Below are positions 36,602 to 48,900 of a stretch of 64,000 bases of DNA, one piece after another (within the stretch, counting starts at the first letter, position 1; the number at the start of each line of letters is the position of its first letter). The position numbers were made by a program, and so were the translations under genes. Where the stretch lies: contig JAVDOI010000011.1 in the NCBI GenBank assembly GCA_032191485.1, positions 2,513,438 to 2,577,437 on the forward strand, written 5' to 3'. The notes under the pieces were generated by a model. That model had not been told where the DNA came from, ran no database searches, and saw only the letters and a list, made by a program, of their open reading frames with translations. This DNA comes from Leptoclinus maculatus. Its lineage: Eukaryota > Chordata > Actinopteri > Perciformes > Stichaeidae.

Positions 36602-37566
36602 ATGGAGCATTGTTTCAAAGTCGCCCTCTGGATGTTTTTTCTCATCGGCTATCTTCAAGCAAAACCTTTCTGCAAACAGAACGACCTGCGCCTCTGCTCC
36701 CTAAGACAAAAAGTCAAATGTGTAAGTTATTTGATGATTAATTATATATATATATATTTTGATTAGAAAACTGAGCAGGATCAGGTGTTCCAATTCAGGA
36801 AATGCTTCAACTGAACGTGAATGTTAATTACCGTCTTTTTCTCCAATTTCTTGTAGGAAAACGAGGAGATGTTCACTTCTCCAACAAACGTGAAGGTAAG
36901 AGATCCCTGCAGATCGGGTTTTAAGTGCTCAGTCAGCATGTTGGTGCTGAAGGCTTCCAGGAGAACCATTCTTCTGAGAGACTGGCCTTAACGCGTTAGC
37001 AACACTACTGGTCAACCGCTAAGGGGTAGAGATTGTTCTCTCAAAAAAATGTGCTAAAAATATAAAGTCAGCGTGCAGACACAGAAAGACTTCCTACTTA
37101 AACTAGCTGCTGCTGTGTCGGAGAGGAAATCCAACCTTAAAACCCACATCTGAGATCAGCTTTTAACATTGATGGGGGAAGGACACTTGAATCCAATTCA
37201 ACTTTTTTTCATGATTTTGGTTGATTTCATCACTGGACTGAATGTGTTTTTTTCTCAGGAAAACTGCTTTAATGCAGCCATGCAAAGCTTCAAGGACGGA
37301 CTGGTTAGCGCCACAGCGCGCTGTCAAGATGACGGCCATATCAACGACACTCTGGGGACTTTGATGCTCATTACACCTGTAAGTATTGCCTTTAAATATT
37401 TTGGATTGAAGTTCCTCTTAAAATGCATGATCCAAAACTAAACCGGCCTCCTCTCCTCCGACAGAGAACCTCTACTACAGTGTGCACTTTGGACACCAAA
37501 GAACACCAGTTTAAGGGCTTTGTGAAAGAACTGGAAACATTCACTCAACGTTTCAATCTCGACTGA
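36602..37566 (+). CDS. il2: IL2, interleukin-2 (4 coding exons)
   Basis: Secreted four-helix T-cell growth factor acting through the IL-2 receptor beta and common gamma chains. Exons: 36602-36721, 36857-36895, 37259-37378 and 37465-37566 (TGA 37564-37566); four exons with phase-0 introns is the classic IL2 layout. The product is 126 aa, short for the family: signal peptide MEHCFKVALWMFFLIGYLQA, helix A region with Cys24, Cys32 and Cys40, exon 2 ending SPTNVK, a Cys-containing helix B/C exon, and a last exon with one Cys and FVKELETFTQRF (helix D). One N-glycosylation sequon (N82-D-T). Identity rests on synteny (il21 neighbour, adad1 beyond), exon structure and helix D, because IL2 sequences diverge strongly. 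Confidence 0.85.
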
Positions 37567-37600
37567 GCCACCTGATGTTTCCTCTACTTCTACTACTGTC

Positions 37601-37752
37601 ATTATTTAATATTATATAATGCACTAACATTTGATTGACCGTTTTTGGTAACGGCTTTGAAACACTGCAAAAAAAAGTTCTCAAGTTATTTATATATTTA
37701 TTATTATATTTATGGTACACGAAATGTGAAATATATGTGATATGCTAATAAA
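37601..37752 (+). promoter_or_regulatory. il2: il2 3' UTR: AU-rich elements and poly(A) signal
   Basis: ATTTA-type motifs at about 37602-37612 and 37686-37713, then AATAAA at 37747-37752, about 180 bp after the stop. Typical of a short-lived cytokine transcript. Confidence 0.65.
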
Positions 37753-38349
37753 ATGTAAGCAACTACAACAGCGAGTCATGATTTTGTCTTCAGGCGTCGA
37801 TGCATTTGCACATATGAAATGGCAACTCTTCTCTAAAGAGATAACGGTGGCGATGGGTATCAGAGGAGGAAAGAAAATAAAAATGCCCGCTTGACACTTT
37901 CTCTGTCAACGTGCACACAAAGATGTTCCTTTGGTTGTGGATGAATCATTTAACCTCTGCTAACCACTTCTGTAACTAGACCCAAGACTGAAATAAGGGG
38001 GGCACTTTTCTGTTTTTTTTTTTTATTCTTTTAAAACTGTTTTCTTGAAGAATTCAAGGTAAAATTGGGTGTCTAATTGATATACAACTGGTCCTTTTGT
38101 GGGCGACATAGTCCTTTAAGCTGCCTGATACAGACATATACAACCAACACTTATATATATATATATATATTATATATTGTTCCAAAGTCACAATGAATCT
38201 ATGATTTGTGCAGCCAATGAGGAGACACATAAAAAAGGGGCCACAAGGCTGCGTCCTTCCACCCTTCATATCAGTGACTGTGATTCATTTTAACTCATGA
38301 TTAGAAATCTTACTGATCAATAAAACATCCATCTGATAATGTGGAGATT

Positions 38350-38369
38350 TAAAAAAAAAAAAAAAAAAA
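38350..38369. repeat. Poly(A) run
   Basis: About 20 A in a row, shortly before the long AC tract. Confidence 0.95.
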
Positions 38370-38395
38370 GGATACAAACACGATGGCTGAAGGTT

Positions 38396-38667
<272 letters not shown>

Positions 38668-39832
38668 CACTAATTGATGCTGTTTTTAATGAGTCATTGT
38701 AAAAATTCCCCTATAGGCAGTAAAATGTTTTCATACCTGCACGTTGAGGTGAATATTACCCACTGACTGTGGTGCTATAAGGGATTATTATCCACTCATC
38801 ACATCATGATGATGATGAATTACCTTTAGGGCCCGTTAGCACAAATTATGAGCACAGAAGTCAGGACTTCAAGAGATGTGGAACAGCATTTGAATTATCT
38901 GGTTCAGGACATTTTCTGGATTATACATCTTCATATTTTGTGATTTGCACACTTTATTTCCTTGTTTTTTAAACCTATATTGTCTTTTCCTTAACTCTAT
39001 TACTGTTTCTCTTTTCCTCTTCTTCCTCCAACTTCTAGTCTGAAAAAAGAAATATACATTAAGGTGGCAATGGATCCGCCCGATAGCGTTTCCAAGTGGT
39101 AGTATCGTCAGTGGCGCTGTCGCAAAGACAACCGTAACGCTTTCCGTTTTCCTAAAGTATTCACACCATCGTGGAAAAAGCAAGAAGAATATTCAAATAT
39201 ATTCGGTCTCACCAAACACAAAAACTAAGCTTTATGCAAACGAATGCCCGAAGATGCCACCGATATGCAAATGAGCGCATGACGTCATCTGGCAACTCGT
39301 GGAGACTTCTGGAGCTAGTGCCAGCAACTTTCAAAGGACAAAATTGCATTTTAGTCGAGTCTTTATTTTCCCGGGAGATTGAGCCGCACAGTGAAAGTTG
39401 TGCAAATCAGCATCGACTTCATAATGACACGTTAAAGGAAAAACCTGTCGACAGCCACTTTAAGTTTCCTCGCTTGCGAAGCGGATTAATAAAAACTAAT
39501 TTGAGCAGATAAAATAAGACCACACACGGCAACATCTTGAACCAAACTCATGCTGCACACCGAGTATTCAGTCATCACCTGTGCATGTTGTTAAGGCCTT
39601 TCTTTAGTGGTATTAGAATAAGAGTAGAAAGTGTCAGTTCATGACAGCCGCAGAGCACACACAGCGAGAAAGAAAGAAAAACCCTCTACACCACAGACTA
39701 GGGACGGCCAACCTACTTTCAGAAGGCCTCGAAGTCGCATGCTGCGCTACAAAAGGCCACTTGAGGGATTTCACCATGTTGTAGTAGCATTGTGAGACAA
39801 AAAAAAAAAAAAAATTCCAAGAGTCATCTAAA

Positions 39833-39911
39833 GGAAAAAACAACGCTGTATGCATTGGGCGAAATACAACTAATTCAGCCCACCCTTTCCACCCCACAGA
39901 TGTATATAAAT
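39833..39911 (+). promoter_or_regulatory. il2-like core promoter: NFAT/AP-1-like site and TATAAAT
   Basis: GGAAAAAA (39833-39840) is preceded by an AP-1-like AGAGTCATC (about 39820-39828) and followed 72 bp later by TATAAAT (39905-39911), 88 bp before the ATG. The layout copies that of il2. Confidence 0.55.
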
Positions 39912-39992
39912 CGGACAGGAGGGGTAAGTAAACCAATACAACACATCCACAAGACTACTTGCTCATCACACCGACGAGCCGTGACGCTGAAG

Positions 39993-41063
39993 ATGGGGCA
40001 CTTTATTGGGATTGCCTTTTGGATACTTGTCTCCGGTTGCCTTCTCACAAGATCACGACCCGTTGGTGAAGACTTCCGTGTCATGCTCAGGCTGGAGCCA
40101 GTTGAAGCCAGATGTGTAAGTCATTTTAAGCTAAAATGTATTTCCCCTGCTCAGTTTGCTACGTTTCTGCCAGTTGCTAATAAACAATGTTTTCTTCTGT
40201 CCACACAGCTATCAAATACAACTTTCTATACTCCGACTAATGTGAAGGTAAGGCAATATTTTCTACCGTTTTTATATTTAGAATATAATGTTGCATTCCA
40301 AGAAACTTCACAATTTATGATGAAATGAAAAATATATATATATATATATATATATATTGCATTTCTTCATAAATTGTGTACTGTATGAATGTACTGTACC
40401 AAATATGATGATGATGATGGTGGATTGATCAGTTTGTGAATACTATAAGTCAAGAACAAAAAAAAAGTGATTTTGGGTACTCCCCAGCATCAAAGAAGCT
40501 CAAGTGTCAGGGTTTAGATGAACTTCTACAAACCACATGTGAAGGTTCTCTAGTACAGGAAGTGAGCTCGGCAGGTGTTGCTGCTTCACACAGCTGAGGC
40601 GGCTTCTAGTCGCCGACTTCTCCCCGTGCAGCCGCAACTCTGCCTCAGTCAGAGCAGTGAAAGGAAGCTAAAACATCTCTCTCTCTCTCTCTCTCTCTCA
40701 CAGTCACAATGCATTGCCACAGCACTGGACTGCGTCCACATAGAACTACAGAGAGCCAAACATGAATGTGAAGAATCTGATGAAGACATAGACGATGCTC
40801 TCTCCATCTTGGCTGGTCGGATCGAAAATCATAAAGGACATGTAAGTATTTCTACGCACCGTGTTGCCAAATCAAGTGCCGAGTGATTAGAAAGTGGACC
40901 GGACTGAACTAACTCATCGTCTCCTCCTCCACAGGCGCAGACGAACTCCACGGAATGTGCCTGTGAGAAGTGGCCTCAGAGGTCTCTCGGTCTCTTTGTG
41001 ACAGAGGTGATACATTTATTTCAGTTAGAAAACAGCTTAATGATGCAAAAAAAAACAACCTGA
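39993..41063 (+). CDS. IL2-like, tandem paralogue of il2 (4 coding exons)
   Basis: A second interleukin-2-type cytokine directly downstream of il2. Exons: 39993-40115, 40209-40247, 40704-40841 and 40935-41063 (TGA 41061-41063), all introns phase 0. Exon 2 is exactly 39 nt, as in il2, and ends TPTNVK like the il2 exon (SPTNVK). The 142-aa product has a hydrophobic leader (GIAFWILVSGCLL), sequons N44-T-T and N104-S-T, two Cys in the helix B/C exon plus one more (Cys57, 64 and 76), a close Cys pair C108-A-C110, and helix D (LGLFVTEVIHLFQ). The Cys pair before helix D is closer to IL-15 and IL-21 (C-x-x-C) than to the neighbouring il2. Such IL-2/IL-2-like pairs have, as I recall, been reported in some percomorph fish. 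The last about 12 residues are not helix-like and could change with another splice. Confidence 0.82.
40676..40699. repeat. (CT)n forming the polypyrimidine tract of il2-like intron 2
   Basis: A CT microsatellite runs directly into the acceptor CACAG at 40699-40703 of the third coding exon. Confidence 0.9.
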
Positions 41064-41451
41064 ACTTTCACTAGTGCGAGTCTACGCGACCAACCATTGG
41101 TTCTGAAGCAGACGGAGAGAGAATGTGTGTGTTTTAAAGATTTCATGTAATCGAGAGACATCCACACGTGTCTAATGGAGCGATCTCAGTGATCCTTTGA
41201 TTCTTAACACTGCTGTCAAATATTTACATTTGTAACCAAGTCAGTGCAATGTGGAGAAACGGCAACTTATTTATTCTGAATGTATTTTTTTTTACTACAT
41301 ATTAATAATCTTAAAATTTCAACAATTTTTATTTATTTTTTTCTCTGTACTTTCTACAAGAATCTGCTGTGAAATGTATTTAAAAGTTCTCGATCAATTT
41401 CTAACAATGAGGATTGTATTTGACGTAAGCTCTTGTAAAGCTCTGAATTTC

Positions 41452-41497
41452 TATTTATGTATTTATTTATTTATTTCGTGTCGGTGCTCTTAATAAA
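41452..41497 (+). promoter_or_regulatory. il2-like 3' UTR: AU-rich element and poly(A) signal
   Basis: Overlapping ATTTA repeats at 41452-41476 are followed by AATAAA at 41492-41497, about 430 bp after the stop. Another ATTTA group lies near 41325-41340. Confidence 0.7.
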
Positions 41498-41509
41498 GAT
41501 GTGATCTTA

Positions 41510-42495
41510 AAGTTTGTGTATTGCCATTAAGAACATACAAAAATCAACGAAAATAAGCTTTTGTGTTTTCACTAAAAGGGGACTAAATGAAATACCTTAC
41601 AGTAGTTTAGGGTATACAACAATGCTGCTCCGGGTCAGAAGGATCCTGCTAGTTGGTACTCTGACTGCACAAATCTTTATTTTTAGATTTTTCTTCTCGT
41701 TTATTTGTCCCGCCCCCCCAAGTGTGCAAAGGGACAGATTTTCCCTCCTAACTTTAGCAGTGATGCAAATAATGTGGGCGAGGATGTAAGGCGTCTGGAG
41801 GCTGAGTTTCCTCAACGTTACAGGCAAATGAACCAGGCCATCCACAAGAAGTTTGAGCATGGAAAGTCATAGTGATACATTCACTGACAAGTCATTTTAC
41901 ACCTGGATTACTTTTGATAGGAAGGGGAAAAAAAATAAAAAAATCTGCATTTGATGATTATGAGACAAGATCTGAGGAGAGTGTAGGTGCAACGTTTAAG
42001 CATTTTGTTAAGTTAAGTCATCTAAAACTCCGTGTAGTCACCAACATCTCATGCATAGACCAGCTGCAATGGACCAATGCAAGAATCTTTACATTGGATT
42101 GTTTGAAGTCCCATCTTTAGAAGACAACATGTGGCTCTTTGTTGTTTCTATGGATCCGTTTAACGCTATGAATCCTGCACGGTGCAGAGTTTGCGCTCCC
42201 TATATGTTAAAGGTTTATGTTATGATATTCTTGCATCTGCACGCGAGTTATCTGGACAGCATTTCACAAATAACAGCTTTAGTGAGAGGGATGACAGCAC
42301 AACAAATCCTATGTAGACTCGATAGATTCATCAAGAGTCCATTTGTGACGTGTGTATGGCTAGCTGTACAGTCCAAAAAAAATAAATCATGAGAGAATAT
42401 AGACTAAATAATTATAGACAAGTATATTTATCATAAGGAAAAGCTGGGATAGATGGCACCAGGACTGGTGACAGTCACCTCCCCATAAAGCACTG
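41510..42495. other. Intergenic between il2-like and the TIR element
   Basis: No exon can be supported. The open frame at 42051-42392 has no recognisable domain or clear splice partners. Confidence 0.5.
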
Positions 42496-42502
42496 AGGAC
42501 TA

Positions 42503-43346
42503 CCGTATTTTCCGCACTATAGGGCGCACTGGATTATAAGGCGCACTGTCAATGAATGGTCTATTTTCGATCTTTTCATATATAAAGCGCACCAGACTAT
42601 AAGGCGCGGGCGCTCTGAAGAAATCTGTAGATTCTCCACTTCCGTGTCCGTATTCTCACGAGATAGTACGAGACTCACACAGCGAGATGTGATGCATATG
42701 ACGAGCTTACAGTTCATCATGTGACGATCTGGGGGACGGACTGTTTACATCGTGTAGTGTAGCTTGTTAGCTCGTTAGTTAGCACGTCTGCTAACGGCAG
42801 CGTTCTGAGACAGCTGTAGCTTTATGATTACAGACATGTAAACACACAGAATTAATAATGGCCATCAGTGAGAAACTGAGTTGTGTTGTGAGAACAAGTG
42901 AACAGCTGGGCAGGTGTCTTGAGAGATAGAGGCAGATTACCCCTAGCTTGTTAGCTCGTTAGTTAGCACGTCTGCTAACGGCAGCGTTCTGAGACAGCTG
43001 TAGCTTTATGATTACAGACATGTAAACACACAGTTAGTGGAGTCTGCGTGACTCACACAGCGAGCTATGATACTTATGCATGCTTATGCTTACACCTCGT
43101 CCAGAACTACCGGTGAGACTCCTGACTACGGTAGCCGTAATGCTGCAAGCGGTGCGGCTTTGTAGTTTACCAAAGTTGTACTAAAACATTTTGACAGAGC
43201 GCCGTGTACCACACAAAATCGCTTCGAGGTCAGTAAACACAACCAGAATTAATCCATATATAAGGCGCTCCGGATTATAAGGCGCACTGTCGTTTTTTGA
43301 GAAAATTAAAGGCTTTTAAGTGCGCCTTATAGTGCGGAAAATACGG
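42503..43346. mobile_element. DNA transposon with 28-bp terminal inverted repeats
   Basis: The left end CCGTATTTTCCGCACTATA followed by GGGCGCACT pairs with the right end at 27 of 28 positions. TA flanks both sides (42501-42502 and 43347-43348), suggesting a TA target duplication. Subterminal GGATTATAAGGCGCAC motifs occur near both ends. Inside is an exact 89-bp direct repeat (42761-42849 and 42945-43033). No transposase frame is present. This GGCGCAC-type end is widespread in vertebrate genomes; I do not assign a superfamily. Confidence 0.8.
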
Positions 43347-43349
43347 TAT

Positions 43350-45520
43350 TTGAAACCACCATCATCACCGATGAAACCATTCTGTGCCCCGTTATGTCAC
43401 TTTCTCAGAGTCATGGGTGCCTTGATGTCATTTGTTTTTATCTTTTATTGAAATATGTCAACAGTACATTTTACAGGAAAAACTATTTGCAGAAATGAAA
43501 AGCCAAACGCAGGAGCCCCGATATACAAGAATGCAGTACATAACTACACATCTTTCTGCACAGCGCCTCGGCATAGGTGCTTCTTCTAAGAACTGTTTTC
43601 ACTTTGTAACCACATCAAGAGAGTAGCATATCCTGTTTATCTCTAAACCTACTAGTATCACCTCAGTGACTGATGGGCCCTCGTACATATTCTACACGGC
43701 ATGAATCCGCTTCTGTTTGGAACAGAATCACTGACTTAAATCATCTTCATATTCTCTCGATCCTATAGTGGCATCAACACAAGGCCCCGACTCACCTCAC
43801 ACCTACTACATAAAACTAACAGAATTAACCTTTAACACTACATTTTTAGTGATAACATGAAATATTCTACAAGCCACAATAGATTCAAGTCCAACACAAG
43901 ATGACAAGAGAAGGCAGGATTTAATTACACATAGAACATTGAGATTCAGCCAAGATCACAACCCTAGAATGATGTGTGCGTTGGTGTCATTTCACAGAAA
44001 GGTCAACAGTGAGTTGGCTGCCTGATGTTAGACACATACACACAACATGGCGTTAGGCTTTTAAGAATGGACAGTTGGACCTCTTCGGATTTACAAGGCA
44101 GACAATTTCACGACTGAAAAGCAACCAAAAGAATTTCCAACATAAACTATATTCAATGACGTACTGGCTTGCAGCAGGAAGGGCAATTTACATGCAGTGC
44201 CTTCATACAACATGGCCTTTTAGTACGACATGTATACTGTTTTGGTCCATGTGTTTCCCCACTGCATCGCCAATTAATGCAGGAGAAACAAAAACAGATC
44301 AGACATCGACATCAGCAGAGACCTCGCCAGTCAAAAGTTATCAGTGATCCAATTAAAAACAAAAACGAGTACGAAACCTGGAGCTGGACATACAACTGAA
44401 AGCCTTGATCCTTGGACACAAGTTCCCTGAATGCACCGGTAATTCCATCTGCTGCCCAAACCAGTAGGAAGTAAACACTCCATTCACAAGAGCGCTCCAC
44501 ACTTTAAGAGTAAACCATGCACTGCGTCGCATACACAGGAAACCAAAGCATTTCCTGCAAGTCAGACTAATCAACAATGTGCATCAACATGGGAGGGAGG
44601 GGGGGGGGGGGGGATACGAAGCAAGCAAGGGCCACTTCACAAGAGAGCTTCAGCATACATGAACTCCTCTTTAAATGGGTCTCATGTTGCCTTACAGTCA
44701 GTCTGTGACACTGTTGTGATTACAGTTGACTTAACCGCATTATAGCCCACGTACAGATGTTCATAGTACTTCATACTTAACCCACTTCAAAAACAATCGG
44801 AGCTATCCCTTTAAACAAACAATAGCATTAGTGGTATCAACACGTTAAACTAGCACATTTTCTGTCCATCACAGCGAACATTCAGAATCGGGTAATGTGT
44901 CACCGAATTGTTATCTTTGAGAGATTTGGGAAAATTCTAAATATGTCTGATACTTGTTGGACGTTTTCCGAGTGACAGACGCATCTGTTGCAGTATTCTG
45001 TGATCAATAATAAAAGTATATATCATATCAGAAAAGCACATCAGAAAATACACCAAATCTGTCAATATGAATAAAGACGACGGCAGATAACTTATTTATT
45101 TATCATACGACGGGCACTACAGACTGAGATGTATGAATAGAACAAAGTGACGAGTCAGGTAAAGAACAGTGTGTTTTTACAATAAAGCACAAAGCCTCTT
45201 GTTGTGATCCTCCCGTTAGATTAACAGCGTATTTGTGGTCCTCCAATCGCAGCTTCTGAGAGCTCTTTTTAAATCTAATTTTCTATAGTTTTTGGCGGGT
45301 GTTTTGGAAATAACGACACAAGATATACGACATTCAGAGCATCGACGCAGCAACAGAGAGCGCTCGTCTATGTAGAGATATCGTGGAGTAACGTAGCCAT
45401 GTTCAGAGCCTTTGAGAGGCGAGAGAAATGCTCCCAATCTCGTATTATGGACCTTTAGAGTTCTTTCTTTGGTATATTTTGGCATTTCTGCAAAAAAATA
45501 AACATCATTTGAGCTTGGAG
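43350..45520. other. Intergenic before the adad1 3' end
   Basis: No exon recognised. Contains a G-run at about 44591-44613. The minus-strand open frame 45216-45485 has no family resemblance I can name. Confidence 0.5.
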
Positions 45521-45522
45521 TG

Positions 45523-45528
45523 ATTTAT
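45523..45528 (-). terminator. adad1: Candidate poly(A) signal of adad1
   Basis: AATAAA on the minus strand about 430 bp beyond the adad1 stop codon. Confidence 0.45.
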
Positions 45529-45960
45529 TTTATTGATTTATATCAATGCATTACGGATAACTAAGGTTGAAATCACACACTGTGACACAAAATGGGATTT
45601 TTCTCCCAAAGAGATGAAAACACAAACAGTAACTCGAGTGAGATCAAACTCAAGTATATTCTATAACAATCATAACTTACCCGTCATACTTCAGGACCAT
45701 AAAGGTGAAGTTCAAAAGTAGGATACAAAAGATACTATTTTAAACAGTAAAACAAGTCAAATAGTAAATAGTGCACGCTCCCATCACCAGGTACACAGCC
45801 CTTAGAATAAACAGGGATTGACTTTAATCCCTTAGGAAACGTATTACCGGCATGGTAAGCCCCGCAGCAACAAGTGCTTCTTGTTAACTCAAACTTAAAA
45901 ATGTGAACTTTCCGGACTGTCGATAGTGTTTTTGTGTCCTCGGTGAATGTGGGCTTTTAT

Positions 45961-48900
45961 TCACATGTTGAAGTTATCACTCACAGAAAGCTTGACCAGC
46001 CAGGGACCGAAGCCCTGCTGCAACAGGTACGCCCGCAGCACCTTCTTGGCCTCCTGGTACGGCTTCGCCATCCGCTTCAATGACAAAACAGCAACACAAG
46101 CGACACGAATCACACCGGTTTCTTACAGAGAACCTTTTCTGAAGCAAATATTGAATAGTGAAATTAGGCGTGAGGGTTACACCACGTTAAGTTTGAAATA
46201 CAAGGTAAGGTTTTGATTCCAAATAGAGTGAACGTCAGTAGATGTTAATGCTTTCACCCTAGTGTTCCTTTGGGAAACACTACACAGGAGGTGAGGTTTA
46301 CCTTGGCTTCTCCGTAGGAGCTCGTGGCCAGCAGGTCCTGCCTCTGGGCCTCTTTGGCCACCAGCTTGAAGCGGTGCAGCATCGCTGCTTTGCACAGACG
46401 GCTGGCGAGAGCAGGGCCACTCTTAAAGGGAGACCTGCAACAACAACACATGCATCGGTGTGAAGAGAAGCAGAACCTATCGAGCTGAGGAACACCGGCT
46501 GCAATACATTTCTTCTTCCTCATTAATTATGCTGTGATCAACAGTAAACTCTGAAGGGATTTTTTTTAATTTAAGTGCAATCCTATCTAATAAGTTTGAG
46601 GATGGAAAACTAGTTGCCAGCAAATATAACTGAATGCTAAATCTGGCGGCTACCTATAGAAACCCTACAGTCAGTGATCCTTACTCCTCTGTGGTCTTGC
46701 CCTCCAGGCCATCCACCACCTCCAGGGAGCTGTCTCCTTCGCTCCAGTTGATTCCGTAGGTCAAGTGGCATCCGTCGGTGGTGTTGGTAGCCACAGCGGG
46801 AACCAGGCTGATGTGGGGTCTCATCATGCAGTAGAACATGGGCAGCTGGGGGGTGATCCCCTCCACGCGCTGGCTCACGGAGGTCTTCATGCCGTGGATA
46901 TCACTGCAGCCAACGTCGCCTGTGAGATTGTAAACGGCAACATCTTTCAGCAAATACATATGCAAGTGAAAAGAAATAAAAAAGGGTGGGTACTATCGTT
47001 GTGTCTGACGGGGGAAATGAAAAAGAGTTCTCTGTAGGCCAGGAGGGATGTTAGTCAGGAAATGAGATGAGAGGTTCAAAGACCGGCAGGTACCTGTATA
47101 CGTCAAACAGTGAACGTTCCAATTTTGTTCTCTTCTTGAATGCTTTTATTGTGAAACTGACCCAATAGTGTCACCTAGGCAGCGCACTCGACCACAGTCA
47201 CAATAGTATTCAATCGGTCGTGTAGGTGTTCTCTCTGCAACACTTCACACATTTACAATACAACGAATTTTGGAATTCCCCTCCCTTATAGATGATGTGG
47301 GTCACACAGCCATTATGATTATGAAAAGAGGAGAAGAATGGAAAACAATATCCATCGCTGTTGTCTTTTGTAGAACCTGACGGGGGAAACTTGAGTAGGA
47401 TATTTTCACACCTGTTATAATATTGTTCTTTAGTCAAACAGAGGACTTTGATGTTGGGGAATTTGCTGACTTGTTGTGTCATCGGTGCGTGAGCAAGCAG
47501 CTTCAAATCACATGGCGGCAAACATCAGAGTGTTACCTTAGGGGCTATTTTTAGAGGGACTGCTGTGAGGCTGCGTTAGCTACTCTCTAATGCTTATGTG
47601 ACAACGCTGGTGTCTTGCTACTTTTACAGCTTTCCCCTGCCTTTAACGCCCAGATACACAAAAGTACCAATAAAATACGACCGAGCACTTTAACGCAATC
47701 CCATTGTCAAGCAACTAAAACTCTGATATTGTGTTTTGACATCACTGCGAGCAGAGAGCAGGTACCGAGCCGACGCCTGCAAAGACAATTTCCTGTCGTG
47801 TTATTTGTCTGATAGACTTCCCCTGCTATCTTTATGACGGTGCCGATTAAGTTTCATAATGATCTCTTGCAAGTGAGACCGCATAACTTAAATAATTAAA
47901 CTTAAAATAAGCAGTTTGGACCAAGCACAAGAGAAGAATCTGTCATTCTGATTTCATTGTCTGACCCCAACACCCCTGGAGTGATTCCTTATTTGCACTC
48001 AGTGGTGATGCATTGAAGGCAAATGCTCTTTTTTACAGACTTTATTATTGCCAACATGGTCAGAATTTGGAAAATGTAGCACGGAAGTTGTCCCTTTTTT
48101 TTTTATAAAAACCCTGACAGTGGTCCTATTATGACTGGTTGACTTACCTATGAGGATGCTTTGGACATAGATGGGCTCTATGAAGTGGCTGAGCAGGGCT
48201 CCCTGGTACCCGAGCACCTGCCACTGAGTGAGCTTGTCCGTGGCCGACATGCTGACCACCGTGGAGGCGGAGTGATCAAAGGCCGACGAGAAAACTGAGA
48301 ACACCTTGAACAAGAAATAAATCAACTTGTAGTTATGCAGCGATAGTGCGGGTAACAGTTGCAATGACATTCGTATTCAAACTCCATGATGCAATATAGA
48401 CTCTGGTTGCATATATCAGAAAAGCAACAGTACAACACCTTTCCCTCCACTGACAGGTGTAGGCTGATCTCGTTGTTGACCTGCCAAGCCAAAATGGAGT
48501 GTGGGTTCAGGCGCCTAAAAATAGAGCACAGAGCTGAGGAAAAGCATCTGAAATCATTGCATTAGTGGAAACATTATTCCTGCTACTTCACCCACAATTG
48601 GCATTTTGTTGCCCTTACAGGCTAAGTTTATACTGGCAGCCTTAGTGCTCAATCCATATTTAATGCACGGATCTAATTTCTTTTAGAATGAGGTCAATAT
48701 TAAATTCCAGTGTGAACAGGTCTGAAATGGGCCGCAGTGAGAACCTCTGAGGCCGATAATCAAACACTCACAGCTTGGTCTGGATCTGAGAGGCTCCCTT
48801 TGGCAGCTGGTTCACATAGAGGTGGAGGGTGATGCCGCTCTTCAGGCTGAGGAGGCCGCTGCTGCTGCTCTGCTGGAAGACGGACTTCTCGGTCAGATTG

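Noticed and set aside
42051..42392. 113-aa plus-strand frame as a further cytokine copy
   Set aside because: No signal peptide, helix D motif or exon borders like the il2 genes; it lies just before a transposon.
45216..45485. 89-aa minus-strand frame between il2-like and adad1
   Set aside because: No recognisable domain and not joined in phase to adad1, whose stop is clear at 45961.
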